From positions 65,542,109-65,606,108 of the forward strand of contig JARDYH010000003.1 in the NCBI GenBank assembly GCA_029215795.1: a stretch of 64,000 nt of DNA. The letters run 5' to 3'. Positions 23,035 through 34,649 of this stretch are shown here, in pieces. The notes under the pieces are model-generated. The model made no database searches, was not told the DNA's origin, and saw only the letters and a list, made by a program, of their open reading frames with translations. How positions within the stretch are numbered: the first letter of the stretch is position 1; each line of letters begins with the position of its first letter. Origin of the DNA: Anniella stebbinsi. Its lineage: Eukaryota > Chordata > Lepidosauria > Squamata > Anniellidae. The position numbers and the translations under genes are program-made.

Positions 23035-23708
23035 TAGTACCCAGTGTTCATGGCAGTCAGCTTTGTTGCAGGTTTCAGTTAAAAATGACAAAATGAAGAA
23101 CATTAGTTCATAAAATAGATGCTATTTCGCTTACTTTAGAAAAGAATCTAACAAGAAAAGTATTTCTTTACATTATTGTTCCTTGTGGGCATTTTTGTTT
23201 TTTGTTTTTGGTGACTGAATAGATTTGAAACATCACAACAAATACCATTACTGTTGGATGTCATTAAAATTATATTTCTAATATTTGTAATAAATACAAC
23301 ATTTTGCCGTTGGGAGCAAAGCTATTTTGTGCGGCAATGCAAATGACTGCATTCATCATAAGAGCTTTGTTAGTTGTTCTTTGTGTTCCTTATCATTCCT
23401 TTCCAAAAGCCCAGTGCTTTTGCAGCAAGCATGGAGGTGTGTCATCAGCAGTCTCAGGCACTGTAAAAGGCGTTCTTATCAGAAAGAGCAGGGTGCAGGG
23501 GGAATGACCTGCCAAGTCACAGAATCTGCTCTTGTCTCCCTAACCCTTTTGTGCAAAGCACAGCTCTTTGTCCTCCTGGTGTGATCTGCCTTTTGACATA
23601 GCCCAGGGTTCACAGTCCCTCTCACACATCTAGAAGAAGAGTTCAAAATGCGGGGGGGGGGGGGTATGGAGAACTATGCAGTGGCTATTCATATATCTTC
23701 CTTTAAAA

Positions 23709-23757
23709 GAGACAGACAGAAAGAGACAGACAGAAAGAGACAGACAGAAAGACAGAG
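23709..23757. repeat. GAGACAGACAGAAA tandem repeat
   Basis: Three nearly identical 14-bp units GAGACAGACAGAAA in a row, followed by a partial unit. Confidence 0.9.
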
Positions 23758-24779
23758 CAGCCACAATGACTAGGTTTCCAAAGGACCAGGCTTTAAAAGA
23801 ATTCAAAAAGGAAGCATAGAAATCTCAATGAATGCAATCCTATGAGCAAATCTAAAAGTTATACTGCGAATGTTAGGTGGAGACATGAGATAGCTTAGCA
23901 AGAAGACACACTGACCTTTGTCACATAGTCCACAAGCTTACAACCTGTACGTGCAGGTTGTGCCTTCCACAGACATCTGTTCTTATAACTAGGGAATCCT
24001 TAAAACTGAGAAATCCTTCCATGTCTCAGCAGGACCCCACATACACACACATGCAGCTGTACTGCTTCTCCTAAGAATAACTTAAGGAAGAAGCAGACTG
24101 CTTGGCTTGACCATGTGAATTGCCTAGTTGTGTCAAGAGTGCATTTAAGATGGCACTTGCATATTTGAGATGGTGGTAGCTTGTTGATGGATGGTTACAA
24201 TAGAGTGAGAACTATTCTGCATTCAGCTCTTCATTTGCACTGCTTTCAGGATTGTGACCTAAATACCCCATCACTTAATAGAGTTCAGCATATCTTCTTG
24301 TACCCTCTTGGTGCTATTACTTAGATGAATCTGTTCAATATTTTCCCACTGCCAATTTCGCTAACTACCAAAAGCTTCTCCCCGAATGAAAATTGCACTA
24401 TTTTAACTCATACACCAGGTGTAGAGATGGCTTTGATATAGATAAACAGGGAATCTAAATCATTACCAGTTCTATCCACTGCAACAGGATTTTACAATTT
24501 AATTGTAACAGAAGATTATATTTAATTATAACAGAAAATACATACAACATGTAATACAAACAGATGCATGGTACAGAGTAATTAACGGTGTTGGGATATT
24601 ACTGTGAGATTCTCAAATGCTATTTCAAGCACTGCAACAATTTAAGCTCTATGTCAGCTAAAGTACGTGTGATTTTTAGTTTAGAAAAGGGGAAAAAAGA
24701 ACTGGTGACAGGAAGGCATGGTAAGAGTTTTATAAAGTAATTAATTGCTTGGAGATGGTAAAAGGATAACTTTTTTTCT

Positions 24780-25130
24780 TCCTCTTTCATAATGTTGGAA
24801 TCCGTGTTCACCTCATGAAACTGATTGGCAGTAGGATCAGCAGAGACAAAACCACAATGCATAATAAACTTTTGGAATACATTGCCATAAAATGGGGTGA
24901 TAGCCTCGGGATTAGATGTCTTTAAAGGGGGATTAGGCAAAGTGATGAAGATAGTCACTGATAGATATATTATGAGCTCTGATGGCTTGATGGAACCTCT
25001 AAGCATCTTTCTGAATAAAGATAATTGAGAAAAATACTGGTGGAGGGTTGTGGTCTGCATCCCGTGCTTGTGAGCTTCCCAGCAGCATCTGGCTTTCTGG
25101 AAACAGAGTAATTGACTATATCAGTGTTCT
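24780..25130 (+). mobile_element. CR1-like LINE 3' end fragment
   Basis: The sense strand encodes a decayed RT C terminus (HLMKLIGSRISRDKT at about 24810-24855) followed by a GGCTTTAAA-type segment. The CR1-like end comes next (GTGCTTGTGAGCTTCCCAGC, GCATCTGGCTTTCTGGAAAC). The 146-residue frame on the opposite strand (25060-24620) is antisense to this relic and is not a gene. Confidence 0.65.
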
Positions 25131-25204
25131 TCACTGCAAGGCCCAAAGGCCACTGGCCACTCACATTCACCTCAAGTGTGATTCTACACCTCTCTCTCTC
25201 TCTT

Positions 25205-25518
25205 AGGGTGACCAGATAAAATCCAGGTCAGGGCTCATGTAACTTTAACAATTGTAGAGAAAAGGGAATTTCAGCCAGTGTCATTTGTATGCAATTAGTT
25301 CCTGGTGATATTCCCTCTTCATCAAACAGTTAAAGGCGCAGGCACTATACTAGAGTGACCATATACAAATGAAGGCAGGGCCCCTGCAACTTTAACTGTT
25401 GTGATGAAGAGGGAATTTCACCAGGAACTAATTGCATAGAAATGACACTGGCTGAAATTCCCTTTTCTCTACAACTGTTAAAGTTACATGAGCCCTGACC
25501 TGGATTTTATCTGGTCAG

Positions 25519-25521
<3 letters not shown>
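25205..25521. mobile_element. 317-bp foldback MITE, copy F1
   Basis: The ends are AGGGTGACCAGATAAAATCC and, reverse complemented, AGGCTGACCAGATAAAATCC. The two arms pair over most of their length (AGAAAAGGGAATTTCAGCCA against TGGCTGAAATTCCCTTTTCT). The centre carries a second pair of GTGACCATAT-type sequence near 25355. The element sits inside a (CT)n microsatellite, so any target duplication is hidden. Related copies are at 45957-46274, 34480-34641 and 34093-34120. Confidence 0.85.
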
Positions 25522-25571
<50 letters not shown>

Positions 25572-25576
25572 TGTGT
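25521..25576. repeat. (TC)n(GT)n compound microsatellite
   Basis: About 17 TC units run directly into about 12 GT units. A shorter (CT)n run at 25189-25203 on the other side of MITE F1 is probably part of the same original array. Confidence 0.95.
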
Positions 25577-25579
25577 TTA

Positions 25580-26335
25580 TAGCAGCTACTCACTCTCAGC
25601 AGAGATTCTCCAGCTTTCCCTTGATGTTTGCTTTAGTGGTGGGACGGATGTTGTACTCTGGGCTACGGATGGCATCTTCAGGGGTGGGGGTAGGAGAGCT
25701 GCTGTTACGCAGCTGTAAGGTGGTTTGGGAGAGGAGACTCCAGGAGCAATCAGCCAATTAGCTGTGGTGGGAAAGAGCCCAAGAGGCAAGAGCAACTTCA
25801 CTGACTCACTACAGTGGCACAGACACTGGAAGTGGAAGGGAAATTGAATGTGCTGGCAAGAAGAAGAACCATGCGGACTTGCACTGGGAGGTTTGCAGCA
25901 CAGAGTAGAGCAGAGCACTCTCTCAGTGACAAGAAAAAGATCCCTCCTTATTCAAAGACCAAGTGAGCTGGTGAGGGTTTGCCTGCTTGGTGACTGACTA
26001 ATTAGACTTTACTTGGACCTTGAAGAGGGCAATGGGTAGGAAGACCCCAAAAGGCCTCCTCCAGCCAAGTCCAGTGTACAGTTTCACCATTTGATGGGGA
26101 AAGAGTCCCCCCTGCAACACAGGAAAGTCCCCCCCTCCAATATGTCTTCAGTGACAGTGGCTCCTGCTTGAAACCAATGAAGATCGCTGGAATGTATGAT
26201 CAATTGCAGTGATCAAGCTGGATTCTTTTTATGGAAACAAACTTACGCAACTCTTAAGCAACTCTGTTTTACTATAAAATGCAACAGTAGAACAGCAGAA
26301 ATAATCAAAACCTGTGATAGTTTAACCTGCTAAAA
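25580..26335. other. Gene-free stretch
   Basis: Short overlapping frames on both strands (25586-25918) show no recognisable domain. Nothing else is identified. Confidence 0.4.
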
Positions 26336-26341
26336 ATAGAA

Positions 26342-26545
26342 GTAACATAGAAAGCTGCCTTATATCTAGTCAGACTATTAACCCGTTTAGTTTAATATTG
26401 TCCACAGTGTAAACTCTACACTGACTGGTGTTGACTCTCTAGGGTTTCAAACAGGTTTTCCGAGCCCTATTTAGATAAGCCAGGGGTTGCACTAACAACC
26501 TTCTGCATGTAAAGCATGTGCCTTACAGTCCTTTCCACTGAGGGG
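26342..26545 (-). mobile_element. tRNA-derived SINE with CR1-like 3' tail
   Basis: On the minus strand the head resembles a tRNA gene (CTCAGTGG, GGCACATGCTTTACATGCAG, AGAAGGTTGTTAGTGCAACC), with a decayed B box and the layout of a tRNA-Ala-like SINE. The 3' end is ATAAGGCAGCTTTCTATGTT, close to the terminus of the CR1-like family seen at 3015-3425, which suggests CR1 machinery copied it. Full length is about 200 bp. It is diverged and surely silent. Confidence 0.7.
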
Positions 26546-26549
26546 ATTT

Positions 26550-27990
26550 CTGTCAGTATGCATAACCAATATTTGTTTAAATGACGTTTGCATATTCCAA
26601 AGATTGAAAATTCACACCATTCAGATCAACCATCTCACAGGTTTAAGCATTTCCTTCAAAGTTTTCCTACAGTAATGGAATGGGACTTGCTGCAGAAAGG
26701 CAGAACGCAACAATGACATTGATAATCTCCCACTCAAACCTCCCAGTTTAAATGTTTTGTATCTCTACCTATAAAGTGGAAAGTATGTGTGCGTCACGTA
26801 TGTCCGGAAATGTTTACCCACTTCCAGATTAGTTAGGAACTTGACACGGTGACACAGTGATAGGTTTGGCTGTACAATATACCAGAAAAATCTAAAAACA
26901 CAAATTTTGGGGGTTTAAGTATTTTTTAAAGAATTTAATAAAGATGAAGGCTTATGCCTATAACTCCCAGCATGCCTTGGGTGGAACTCCCAGCATGCCT
27001 TGGGCAGGAGGTCAGACTTACTCTCCTTTGGCGACCATTGTGAGGGCACAGGTTGGTGGCTGCTGCATGTCTTTTACAACCCCGACTCCTAAGGTTGGTC
27101 CCGAACAGTCAACTCAATTCCACATAAAAGGGAACAACCCACATAAATGTCTCCTCCTACCCTCTGCATGGTTTTAAAATCCTGACTAGATACAACAGCG
27201 TGGCTTTGAGGGGCCAAACATGCTCAAAGGCACTTCACCCTGATATCGCTGTTTTCTCAGAATCTGGGGGAACCAAGCGCACAACTTTTGCCCTTAAGAG
27301 GGAGTGAGGAAGGCACTCTACGCATGCCTAGAAACAGACGCAACAAAAGGGGGGGGAGGAAGTGCCCAGCCCAGCCCCGGCCCTTCAGTACAGGCTCCAG
27401 ATGGAGCACTTTGTGGGTGAGAAGTGCAGGATGAGGCAATCCCAGCAGGATTGGCTGGAGCTGGGCATGTCCACTGTCAGCTTCTTATATCCCCTCCTTG
27501 GTGATGCTACCCCTTCACACTCTATTGAAGAGCAGCATTAGCAAAAAGAGGACATCTCTGAGGATATGGGCACCTGAGGGCTGCCAAATACATGTCGGGA
27601 GGTGTAGTAGTGGCATGTGGAGTGGCTGATATTAAATAAAATAGGGGTTAGCAAACCAGGTCACTATCTCTCAGTCCTAACTCACCCCCCACTTTCCTGA
27701 CCTCTTGCTAACTGTCTTTGTCTCCGACTAACTGACTTTCCCCAACTGTCACTCACCCCACCACCACCATTCCATTCTAGCCTCAGCTATCAGTCATTCC
27801 TCCATTCACTCTTCTGTTTCAATAGTAAAGTCAGGCTTTTGCATAAAAATCATAAACTTTATCCAGTAATTCTTGCATTTGTCTTAGAATGTTGTGGTTT
27901 AGTTATAACAGGGGGAAAACTCCACAGTATAAAAAACTCATTGAGTTAAAAGGCCCTGGAAAATATATATTTTTTAAAAAATCACTTGGT
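26550..27990. other. Gene-free stretch
   Basis: A direct duplication of AACTCCCAGCATGCCTTGGG occurs at about 26960-27004, related to the arm of the palindromic MITE at 10628. No gene is recognised. Confidence 0.4.
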
Positions 27991-27994
27991 ACTT

Positions 27995-28008
27995 AAAAGC
28001 CATTAATG
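27995..28008. repeat. Left 14-bp target-site duplication of the L1 fragment
   Basis: AAAAGCCATTAATG, identical to 28400-28413. Confidence 0.85.
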
Positions 28009-28399
28009 ACAGCAGCGAGACTAATGATATCTAGACAATGGAAAATGCAAGGCAACTACCAAATAGAAGATTGGTATAAAGAAGTATGGAATATTGCCAT
28101 AAATGATAAATTAACAAGTAATATTAAAGTTAAAAGAGGGATAATAAAGAAAAATGATTTTGGGAATATATAGGGATTATTTGTGGACTATGTATTAGAA
28201 AAAGGAAAGGGGTGCAGACCATCAAGGGAATCTATGCAATTTTGGGAAAAAGAGTAAAAGAATATTAAAAAAACAATGTCTTGCAGCTGATCCCGGTGTG
28301 GGGGTGCACTGTATGGGGATATATGATTTGCAAGTGATTTTTTTTAATGTATATGTATAGTATATAAAATCAATAAAAAATTAAATATATATTTTTTTA
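28009..28399 (+). mobile_element. L1-clade LINE 3' end, 5'-truncated, with target duplication
   Basis: The sequence opens with the tail of an L1-type second ORF: TAARLMISRQWKM, then IEDWYKEVWNIAINDKL and FGNIWGLFVDYV, which matches the L1 C-terminal pattern as I know it. It ends in an A/T-rich tail (AATAAAAAATTAAATAT). The direct repeat AAAAGCCATTAATG occurs at 27995-28008 and 28400-28413, a clean 14-bp duplication. An in-frame stop at about 28171 and another at about 28256 disrupt it. It is a third LINE clade in the window. Confidence 0.82.
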
Positions 28400-28413
28400 A
28401 AAAGCCATTAATG
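28400..28413. repeat. Right 14-bp target-site duplication of the L1 fragment
   Basis: AAAAGCCATTAATG, identical to 27995-28008. Confidence 0.85.
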
Positions 28414-28419
28414 CAGTCA

Positions 28420-30540
28420 CCAGGCCAGCCCACCTGGGAAAAATAAATCCTTAAGCGGGGTGCCACAACTAAGAAGGCCTGCTCTCCCACGACACCTCAG
28501 ATGTATTCAAAGATTAATGTTATTCAGAGAACTAGGCTTGCACTTACAACTCTCAGTATGCCTTGGGCAGGAGGGAAGATTTATCGGGCTTTGGCAGCCA
28601 TCATCTGGAAGTAGCTCACCATCCTGGGCATGAAGGGAGAGTGCCTGGGCTGGCTGCCTTGGTTACTAGGTACCATTGGAAGCAGAAGGGCAGGAGGTCA
28701 CAGCTCTGGGCTTGTCACCGACGGCAATGGCCAAGCTACCAGTGAGTCAGCCAGCCAGCTCCCTCAGTGTAGTGTGGACTGGCTCAGCCAGACTTCACTT
28801 CTCATGAGCTTCAGCAGCAGGAGTCCCATTGGGCAAGTCAGGCAACACAGCAAAAGGCATGCCGGGAGTTGTAGTTTTTGTTTCAAGGCGGCCCTGGCCA
28901 TGCGTTGAGGGTGAGAGAGGGGAGGGGGGGGGAGAAACTAATTTAATTTGTTTTAAAGTTACCTCACAGGCTAGGACTGCCCTACCTTGCAGGGTTGTCA
29001 TGAGGGTGAGAGAGGAAACAAATAAATGAATTTAATTTGTTTAAAGGTTAACTCACAGGCCTAGCACTGGCCTGTGTTCTGGCTGCTTTCCTTTTTTCAT
29101 AATAATAACTTCAGAGCACATGCACACAACAGTTCCCCGCATCCACTGAGATCAGCTTCCCTACTATATGTGATTTGGATATCTGGGTAATGCTGGGTCT
29201 ATTTTGAAACATATTTTTAAGTTGTCAACTTTTTTAGCTGGTGGAAAGGGTGTTGTGTGTCCTGATTGTTTTTGAAGTTTAGACAGCTGCTCCGGCCAAA
29301 GAACAATGGGAGGTGTAGGCATTTCCGATAAAACAAAAAATGTGGTTCATCACGAAGCTCTAATTTAAAATACAGTTCTTATTAACACAATTTTCCATTG
29401 ATTCTAACAAGACAATTTACTAACTCAACCAAACTAAAAAAAACACCAACCAACCTAAAGATGAATAAGTTGCAGAGAAATTTATTATTTATCAAATAAA
29501 TGTTATAAACATTATTCACGGACCTGAGCAACACTGTGCATATTAGCTAGTCTTTAAATAAAACCAATTTGATAATATGTCTCTTTTTAAGGAATCCTGA
29601 ATCTCTTGAACAAATATTTCATCAATAGATTCGACAGATTTGTTAACACGACAGAAAATATGTTTCACTGCAATATTCTCAAAATCTATAGTTCCTGAAA
29701 TTATTAACTGAAAGGAGAAATGTGGCATGGATGAAGAAGTTAATATCCATGAGAAATTAGAGTTGGTGACAGGACAAAGTTGGTCAATACAAAAAAGTCT
29801 TCCTCTTTCCATAAATGGGGAAGAGGAAAAATTGCCACTGGCCAGTAATTTCTCTATAGTGAAGATTGTATTTTACTAGAGAGTGGTCAAAGAGGCAGAA
29901 ATCCAAATTAATGGACCCCATGTTCAATGAAAAAGTAATATTTTACCAAGATGACTAAATCTTCCAGACACAACATAAAAGTACAGCATAATGACATACA
30001 GTTCCATTACAAGATGTACTGAGTGCATAATTAACCATTGCTAATACTTAGCTGAGCATCTGAAAAGGAGAAAAAATTATTAAAGTGGGGCATACACTAT
30101 TCACCAGGCTGCCAGAATTATATAAATGAAAATGTCAGAATGAAAGCATGCACTAGCTGGGCTATGTTTATGATCCCCTGACAGAAGATGTATAAATAGG
30201 AAAAAATACCACTCATTCACTTGGGGCTAATGAAGCAGAACTAAGATCACATGCGCACCATCACTCAAGTTCAAGACATCTACAACTTCTCAATTTCATA
30301 TGGAGCTGCCTTGTTCAAGTCACATACCCTGGAATAGTGGTCATTATTTTTCTGTCTTAGTTCTGCTAAACCAGTAAACCATAATTGGTCCAGAAGTTTC
30401 ATTTTTCTCAAGATGATGTTAATTTAACAAGTATTCTTCTCACATTTGTGGACACATTTTATGGAGATTTTTGATACTTCACATCTATGTGCCCCCTTCA
30501 TGCAATACTCATGTGAAGCAGTCTTCACGCAAAGGGTACT
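28420..30540. other. Gene-free stretch
   Basis: A diverged CORE-SINE-like piece (ACCTTGCAGGGTTGTCATGA) is near 28983-29002. The minus-strand frame at 29812-29543 (89 residues) is not recognised. Nothing else is identified. Confidence 0.35.
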
Positions 30541-30559
30541 GAGGCCACATCTATATGAT

Positions 30560-30880
30560 CTATAAAGCCCATATCATAAAGGGTTTTATAGGTCAAAGTC
30601 AGCACTTTTGATTATACCAAGAAATGGACCAGTAGCCAGTGAAGCTGCTGTAACCTGGACATCCAGTTCAGGGCTGAAACCAGGAATACACCCAAACTGT
30701 AAACCTGAGTCTTCAAGAGGAATATAACTCTATCCAACAGAGGATGAACCCCTGGATTAAGCTTTGTCCATCCTCATTCAGACACTGATTTAGAACTTGA
30801 ATGACTTCCTTACATTTAGGTCAAAAGGAGAGGCAGAGTTGGGTGTTATATTATCTGCATGCTGGAGGCACTGATTCCCA
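30560..30880 (-). mobile_element. L2-clade RT fragment, old
   Basis: In minus-strand sense the order of L2 landmarks is kept: the segment before YADD (TCAGCATGCAGATAATATAA, decayed), CATTTAAGT-type linker, and the AAAGGGTTTTATAGGTCAAA segment equivalent to the ACCTATAAAGCCTTACAYGG block. No open frame remains. Confidence 0.6.
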
Positions 30881-30983
30881 AAATTCCAAACAGCGGGTTC
30901 ATATTAATGGAGGCACAGCAGTGCCTCCATTGTTAAGGGCCTTCAGTAGAAAACACATCATTCTAACAGCCATAAAATCGTCA

Positions 30984-31075
30984 ATTTTTCACCAATCTTT
31001 CTGAAATTTACAAATGCCAGAAAGAAATGTTGGTTTTACATTACCTAAAAATTTCAAGAAGATTGGTGAAAGACT
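30984..31075. repeat. Foldback repeat around CACCAATCTTTCTGAAATTT
   Basis: TTTCACCAATCTTTCTGAAA on the left is mirrored by AATTTCAAGAAGATTGGTGA on the right, with about 40 bp between. It may be a short MITE. Confidence 0.55.
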
Positions 31076-31079
31076 GAGG

Positions 31080-32255
31080 GAAGGAGAGCAGTTTAAAGTA
31101 AAAAGATTAAAGATTCCCTGTAATGGACACCGAAACTTGAACTGATGCCTGGTGACTATTTTTGCACAACTCTCCTTACCTTCTGTGAGCCTTATTAATT
31201 AATCCAGTGGCAGGGTCTACTTCCTCCCCATTCTGGTGTAGGTGGAACTGTTTTTCTTTTTTAAAAAAAATTCCCTTCTTTAGATTTTAAATTAAAACTG
31301 TGCCTCTTTAAATAAATCTGGTGGCCATTTTGAATAACTCATTCAATGTGGTGGTCATTTTGAATGACTTAACCCCCTCCCTCCTCTCCAGTGACTGCCT
31401 CCTAGTGGATTTTCTTATAACATTGCTAACAGCCTATAATAAACTCAAGAGATTCAGTTGAAGACGAGATGCTCAGTGTGTTTACTTAAAAGTAAGTCTC
31501 AACATACTTAACTAGCAATTGGGAGAGCACCAGGTTGGGAAGGCTAATTTAGAGGAGGAAGAATGGTTGGCACCAGTAGGAGCACTGGTTTCTTGTGTGT
31601 GTGTGTTCTGGATTGCTTCAGGCAGCAAAATGTGTAGTTGGAAATCTGATAATGTGCAGTTGAAAAAAGTGAAAACAATAAGCCCCATGTTATGTGTATG
31701 TGTTTATTAAGAACTGGGTATCTCTATGGCCCTGTCAATCTGTATTTAAGTTTAAGGTGCTACTAGTGTTGGTGATAATCTTTCTAGTTGTGAAAGAGAA
31801 ATAATGTGTTTGGCTTGGGCGGGGGCAGGGTGTGTGTGTCTGACAGGGCATTAGTGCAGTTGGAAAATTTGCTTTAAAAAAAAACCCTGCTTTAAAGCTG
31901 TGACTGGTTCTAAGTGAAATCCAGAATGGATTTACAGCCCTACCGAAATCAGATCCACCAGCCTCCACTGGTTCTATCTATTTAGCAAAATACCTTTCAG
32001 AGTTGAGTGACAGGATCTGCAAAATCACCTGACACAGCTCCTGTTCAAAAGTTAATTCTCCATGCACTAGCTTGAAGGGGTGTGCGGATTTGGCTGGGAG
32101 CTCTGTGTGTTTAGGGACCAAGGCTTTTCGTGAGAGAAGGGGTTAAGCTCCCCCCTCTCTTTTTTTTTAAAAAAAATCCATATATTTGATTTTTAAAGAA
32201 TTTTTATTCCTTCATTATTAATATAATTAATAATAATAATAATTAGTAGAAGTAG
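31080..32255. other. Gene-free stretch
   Basis: No recognisable gene or complete repeat. Short GTGTGT tracts are at 31592 and 31830. Confidence 0.4.
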
Positions 32256-32261
32256 TAATAC

Positions 32262-32372
32262 ATTTATTAGTGTTACATTTATATCCTGTCTTTTTTTCTC
32301 TTGCAAGGAACCTAAGGTGGCTTACATGATCCTCCTCCATTTTATCAGCACAACCCTGTAGGGTAGAAGAGT
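32262..32372 (-). mobile_element. CORE-SINE 3' part
   Basis: In minus-strand sense, CTACAGGGTTGTGCTGATAA leads to TAAGCCACCTTAGGTTCCTT and an ATATAAATGTAACA tail, the same layout as 37991-38240. Confidence 0.65.
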
Positions 32373-32849
32373 TAGAGACATTCTGAATTCTCTTAGCTTT
32401 TCTAATATTTTTTTACCAGGTTGAACAAAATTATTGTGTATTCTTTTCTCCAGTACCAACATCTTTGACAGGTTTAACATAGGATTCATTGATCACAGGC
32501 TATTTTTAAAGCAAAAAAATAAAAATAAAAATCCAAACTTGGATAGATTAAAATTAAATTGAGCAATATTTCTAAACACCCACATGGCTGTTCTTGGTAC
32601 TGGGTCATATGTAGTGATATAAGAGGATGTTCAGACTCCATTTAGTTGATCAGTTGCAAAGAAGCTTCTCTAGTGAGGAGGAATGGGAAAGCCCTGAACT
32701 GATCATTCTGTCAAGTGCCATATCTCCCCCCACAAAAAAAATTGAGGAAGGTTAGGCTAAGAATCTATGACTGGCCCAAAACCATCTAGTGAGTTTCTTC
32801 TCCTGCTCACTTTCACAGAAATGTAAAACAAATGTTTGGTAATGTTTGG

Positions 32850-32945
32850 GTGTATGGCATGTGCTACTTTTACCCTCACAACAACCCTGTAAAATACAGT
32901 AGGCTGGAAATCTAGGCCTGGCCCACTGTCTATGTCTGTGTGCCT
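32850..32945 (-). mobile_element. CORE-SINE core fragment
   Basis: In minus-strand sense it reads GGCCAGGCCTAGATTTCCAG, then TTTACAGGGTTGTTGTGAGG, the diagnostic SINE core. Head and tail are missing. Confidence 0.6.
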
Positions 32946-33369
32946 GCCTCTCTCATATATACACACAGAAAGGCATCCTTAAGTTTGTTCTTTACTTACT
33001 ACATTCCATAAATTACATATGAATAGAGAAGTCTGTCACAATGATGCAATACACTCACTTTTTGCACTTCCGAATACATTTGTTTCCCAACTAACTTACA
33101 GCTAATACAGTCATGAATCTAATACTAAAATGTTATTTTTACAAAAGTAAGATTAAAGAATCCACATACATCAACTGCAAATCAGAGAACCTACCAATTT
33201 TCATATTACTGTTCAAGAATTAGGATTATTTTCCTAATTATGCCTTACACGGAGGTTGCCTTTTTCACAGCAGCTGGATCAACATTTTCATCAAGCTGTC
33301 CACCTCCCCTGCTCCAAACTCTTTCTTGGTCAGTCACAGCTAATTAGCTCAGATTCTGTCAGTGTATAT

Positions 33370-33600
33370 GTGAAATTGTGGTCCCCCCAATGTGCATCAA
33401 TTTGCACTTGCTTACATTGAACAGCATTTGCCTTTTTCATGGCCATTCTCTCGGTATGCAGATATCTTTATGGAGCTCCTCACAATCCCCCATTGTTTTA
33501 GCAAGACTAAATAATTTGATATCATCACCAAACATGCCCACGTCACTACTCACTTCCACCCTCATTCTAATATTATGAGAAAGGGAGAAACTGCCTCCCT
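33370..33600 (-). mobile_element. CR1-like RT fragment, minus strand
   Basis: The minus strand reads GDDIKLFSLAKTMGDCEELH, then QMLFNVSKCKLMHIGG, which is the region around and after the FADD motif of CR1-type reverse transcriptases, with FADDT changed to FGDDI. Adjacent sequence at 33634-34045 encodes the same region on the plus strand. Confidence 0.7.
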
Positions 33601-33633
33601 ATCCACTTTCTTCACAACATGCATATAGGAGTG

Positions 33634-34045
33634 AGCAGCCAAATTTGCTGCTGACCCCAAAATATTTAGGGTTTTTAAAATGAAGTGAGATTACAAAGAG
33701 CTCCAAAAGAATCTCTCCATATGGGAAAATGGGCATCAAAATGGCAACAACAGTTCTACATAAGCATTTGTAAAGTGATGCACACTGGAGCAAAGCATCC
33801 CAACATCACATATACACTGATGGGATCTGAGCTGGCGGTGACCAGACAAGAAAGAGATCTTGTGGTTATGGTGGACAGCTTGATGACAGTGTCAACCCAT
33901 TGTGCAGTAGCTGTAAAGAAGGCAAACTCCATGTTAGGCATTATAAGAAAAATAATTGAGAATAAAACTGCCAGTATCATACTGCCTTTATACAAATCTA
34001 TGGTGTGACCACACTTAGAATACTGTGTACAGTTCTGGTTAACTA
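33634..34045 (+). mobile_element. CR1-like RT C-terminal fragment, plus strand
   Basis: Decayed codons give KFAADPKIFRVFKMK, a stop, then DYKELQKNLS. An open stretch follows with KVMHTGAKHPNITYTLMGSE, LAVTRQERDLVVMVDS and KKANSMLGIIRKIIENKTAS, ending HLEYCVQFW. This is the RT palm end and thumb of a CR1-like LINE. FADD is changed to FAAD and stops are present, so it is dead. It breaks off near 34045. Confidence 0.8.
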
Positions 34046-34092
34046 TAGAATTTAGTATCACAAGATGCTGTGCTGGCCACCATTTTGGATGG

Positions 34093-34120
34093 CCTGTCCT
34101 CCTTTCCATGTGGTCACCCT
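34093..34120. mobile_element. Foldback MITE remnant, copy F4
   Basis: CCTGTCCTCCTTTCCATGTG GTCACCCT is the right terminus of the MITE family typified by 45957-46274. The rest of the copy is absent. Confidence 0.5.
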
Positions 34121-34479
34121 ATGACATAACACTATTCCCCCTTCTGAAGAGGTCTGGACCTCAAGACTACTAAAGACAAAGTGGCAAACCATAATAAAGG
34201 TGCTCATATGCCCATTTGCTTTATGAGGCTTCTGCAGGCTACCAAACAGGGGACTACCAGGCCATAAAGTTGCCTAAATGGGTCTGCCAGAAACCTGGCC
34301 TCACAATTCCTGTTAGGTCCATGTCCTATAGCAAATGCTCTCAGCTGAACTTGATGGAATCCCATCCTTCATTCATGGTATCCTTGGCTGGTAGAGTTAC
34401 AGTTTTATAGTGACCCTGTTCCTTCTTGGAGGGTGATTTCAGAAGGTGATGCTGGGAAAATCTTAGTCAAATTGCAGCC

Positions 34480-34641
34480 CAGATACAAAAGAGGGCAGGG
34501 TTCCTGCAGCTTCAACTGTTGTGATGAAGAGGAAATTTCACCAGGTGCTGCATGCATACAAATGACACCAGCTGAAATTCTCTTTTCAATACAACTGTTA
34601 AAGATACAGGAGCCCTGTTCTCCTTTCCATATGGTCACCCT
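34480..34641. mobile_element. Foldback MITE right half, copy F3
   Basis: Runs from CAGATACAAAAGAGGGCAGG through AACTGTTGTGATGAAGAGGA and CAGCTGAAATTCTCTTTTCA to the terminus CATATGGTCACCCT, matching the right half of copy F2. The left half is missing or replaced. Confidence 0.75.
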
Positions 34642-34649
34642 AGTAAAGA

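Larger units (their letters stand above)
22520..24770. other. Gene-free stretch with microsatellites
   Basis: Contains (CA)n at 23003-23032, a G-run at 23652-23664 and a GACA/GAAA array at 23709-23757. Short open frames such as 23304-23584 have no recognisable similarity. Confidence 0.4.

Noticed and set aside
24620..25060. 146-residue minus-strand frame
   Set aside because: Antisense to a CR1-like RT C-terminal fragment. No recognisable family.
29543..29812. 89-residue minus-strand frame as a small gene
   Set aside because: No motif, no neighbouring promoter or polyadenylation signal, and composition equal to the surrounding AT-rich DNA.
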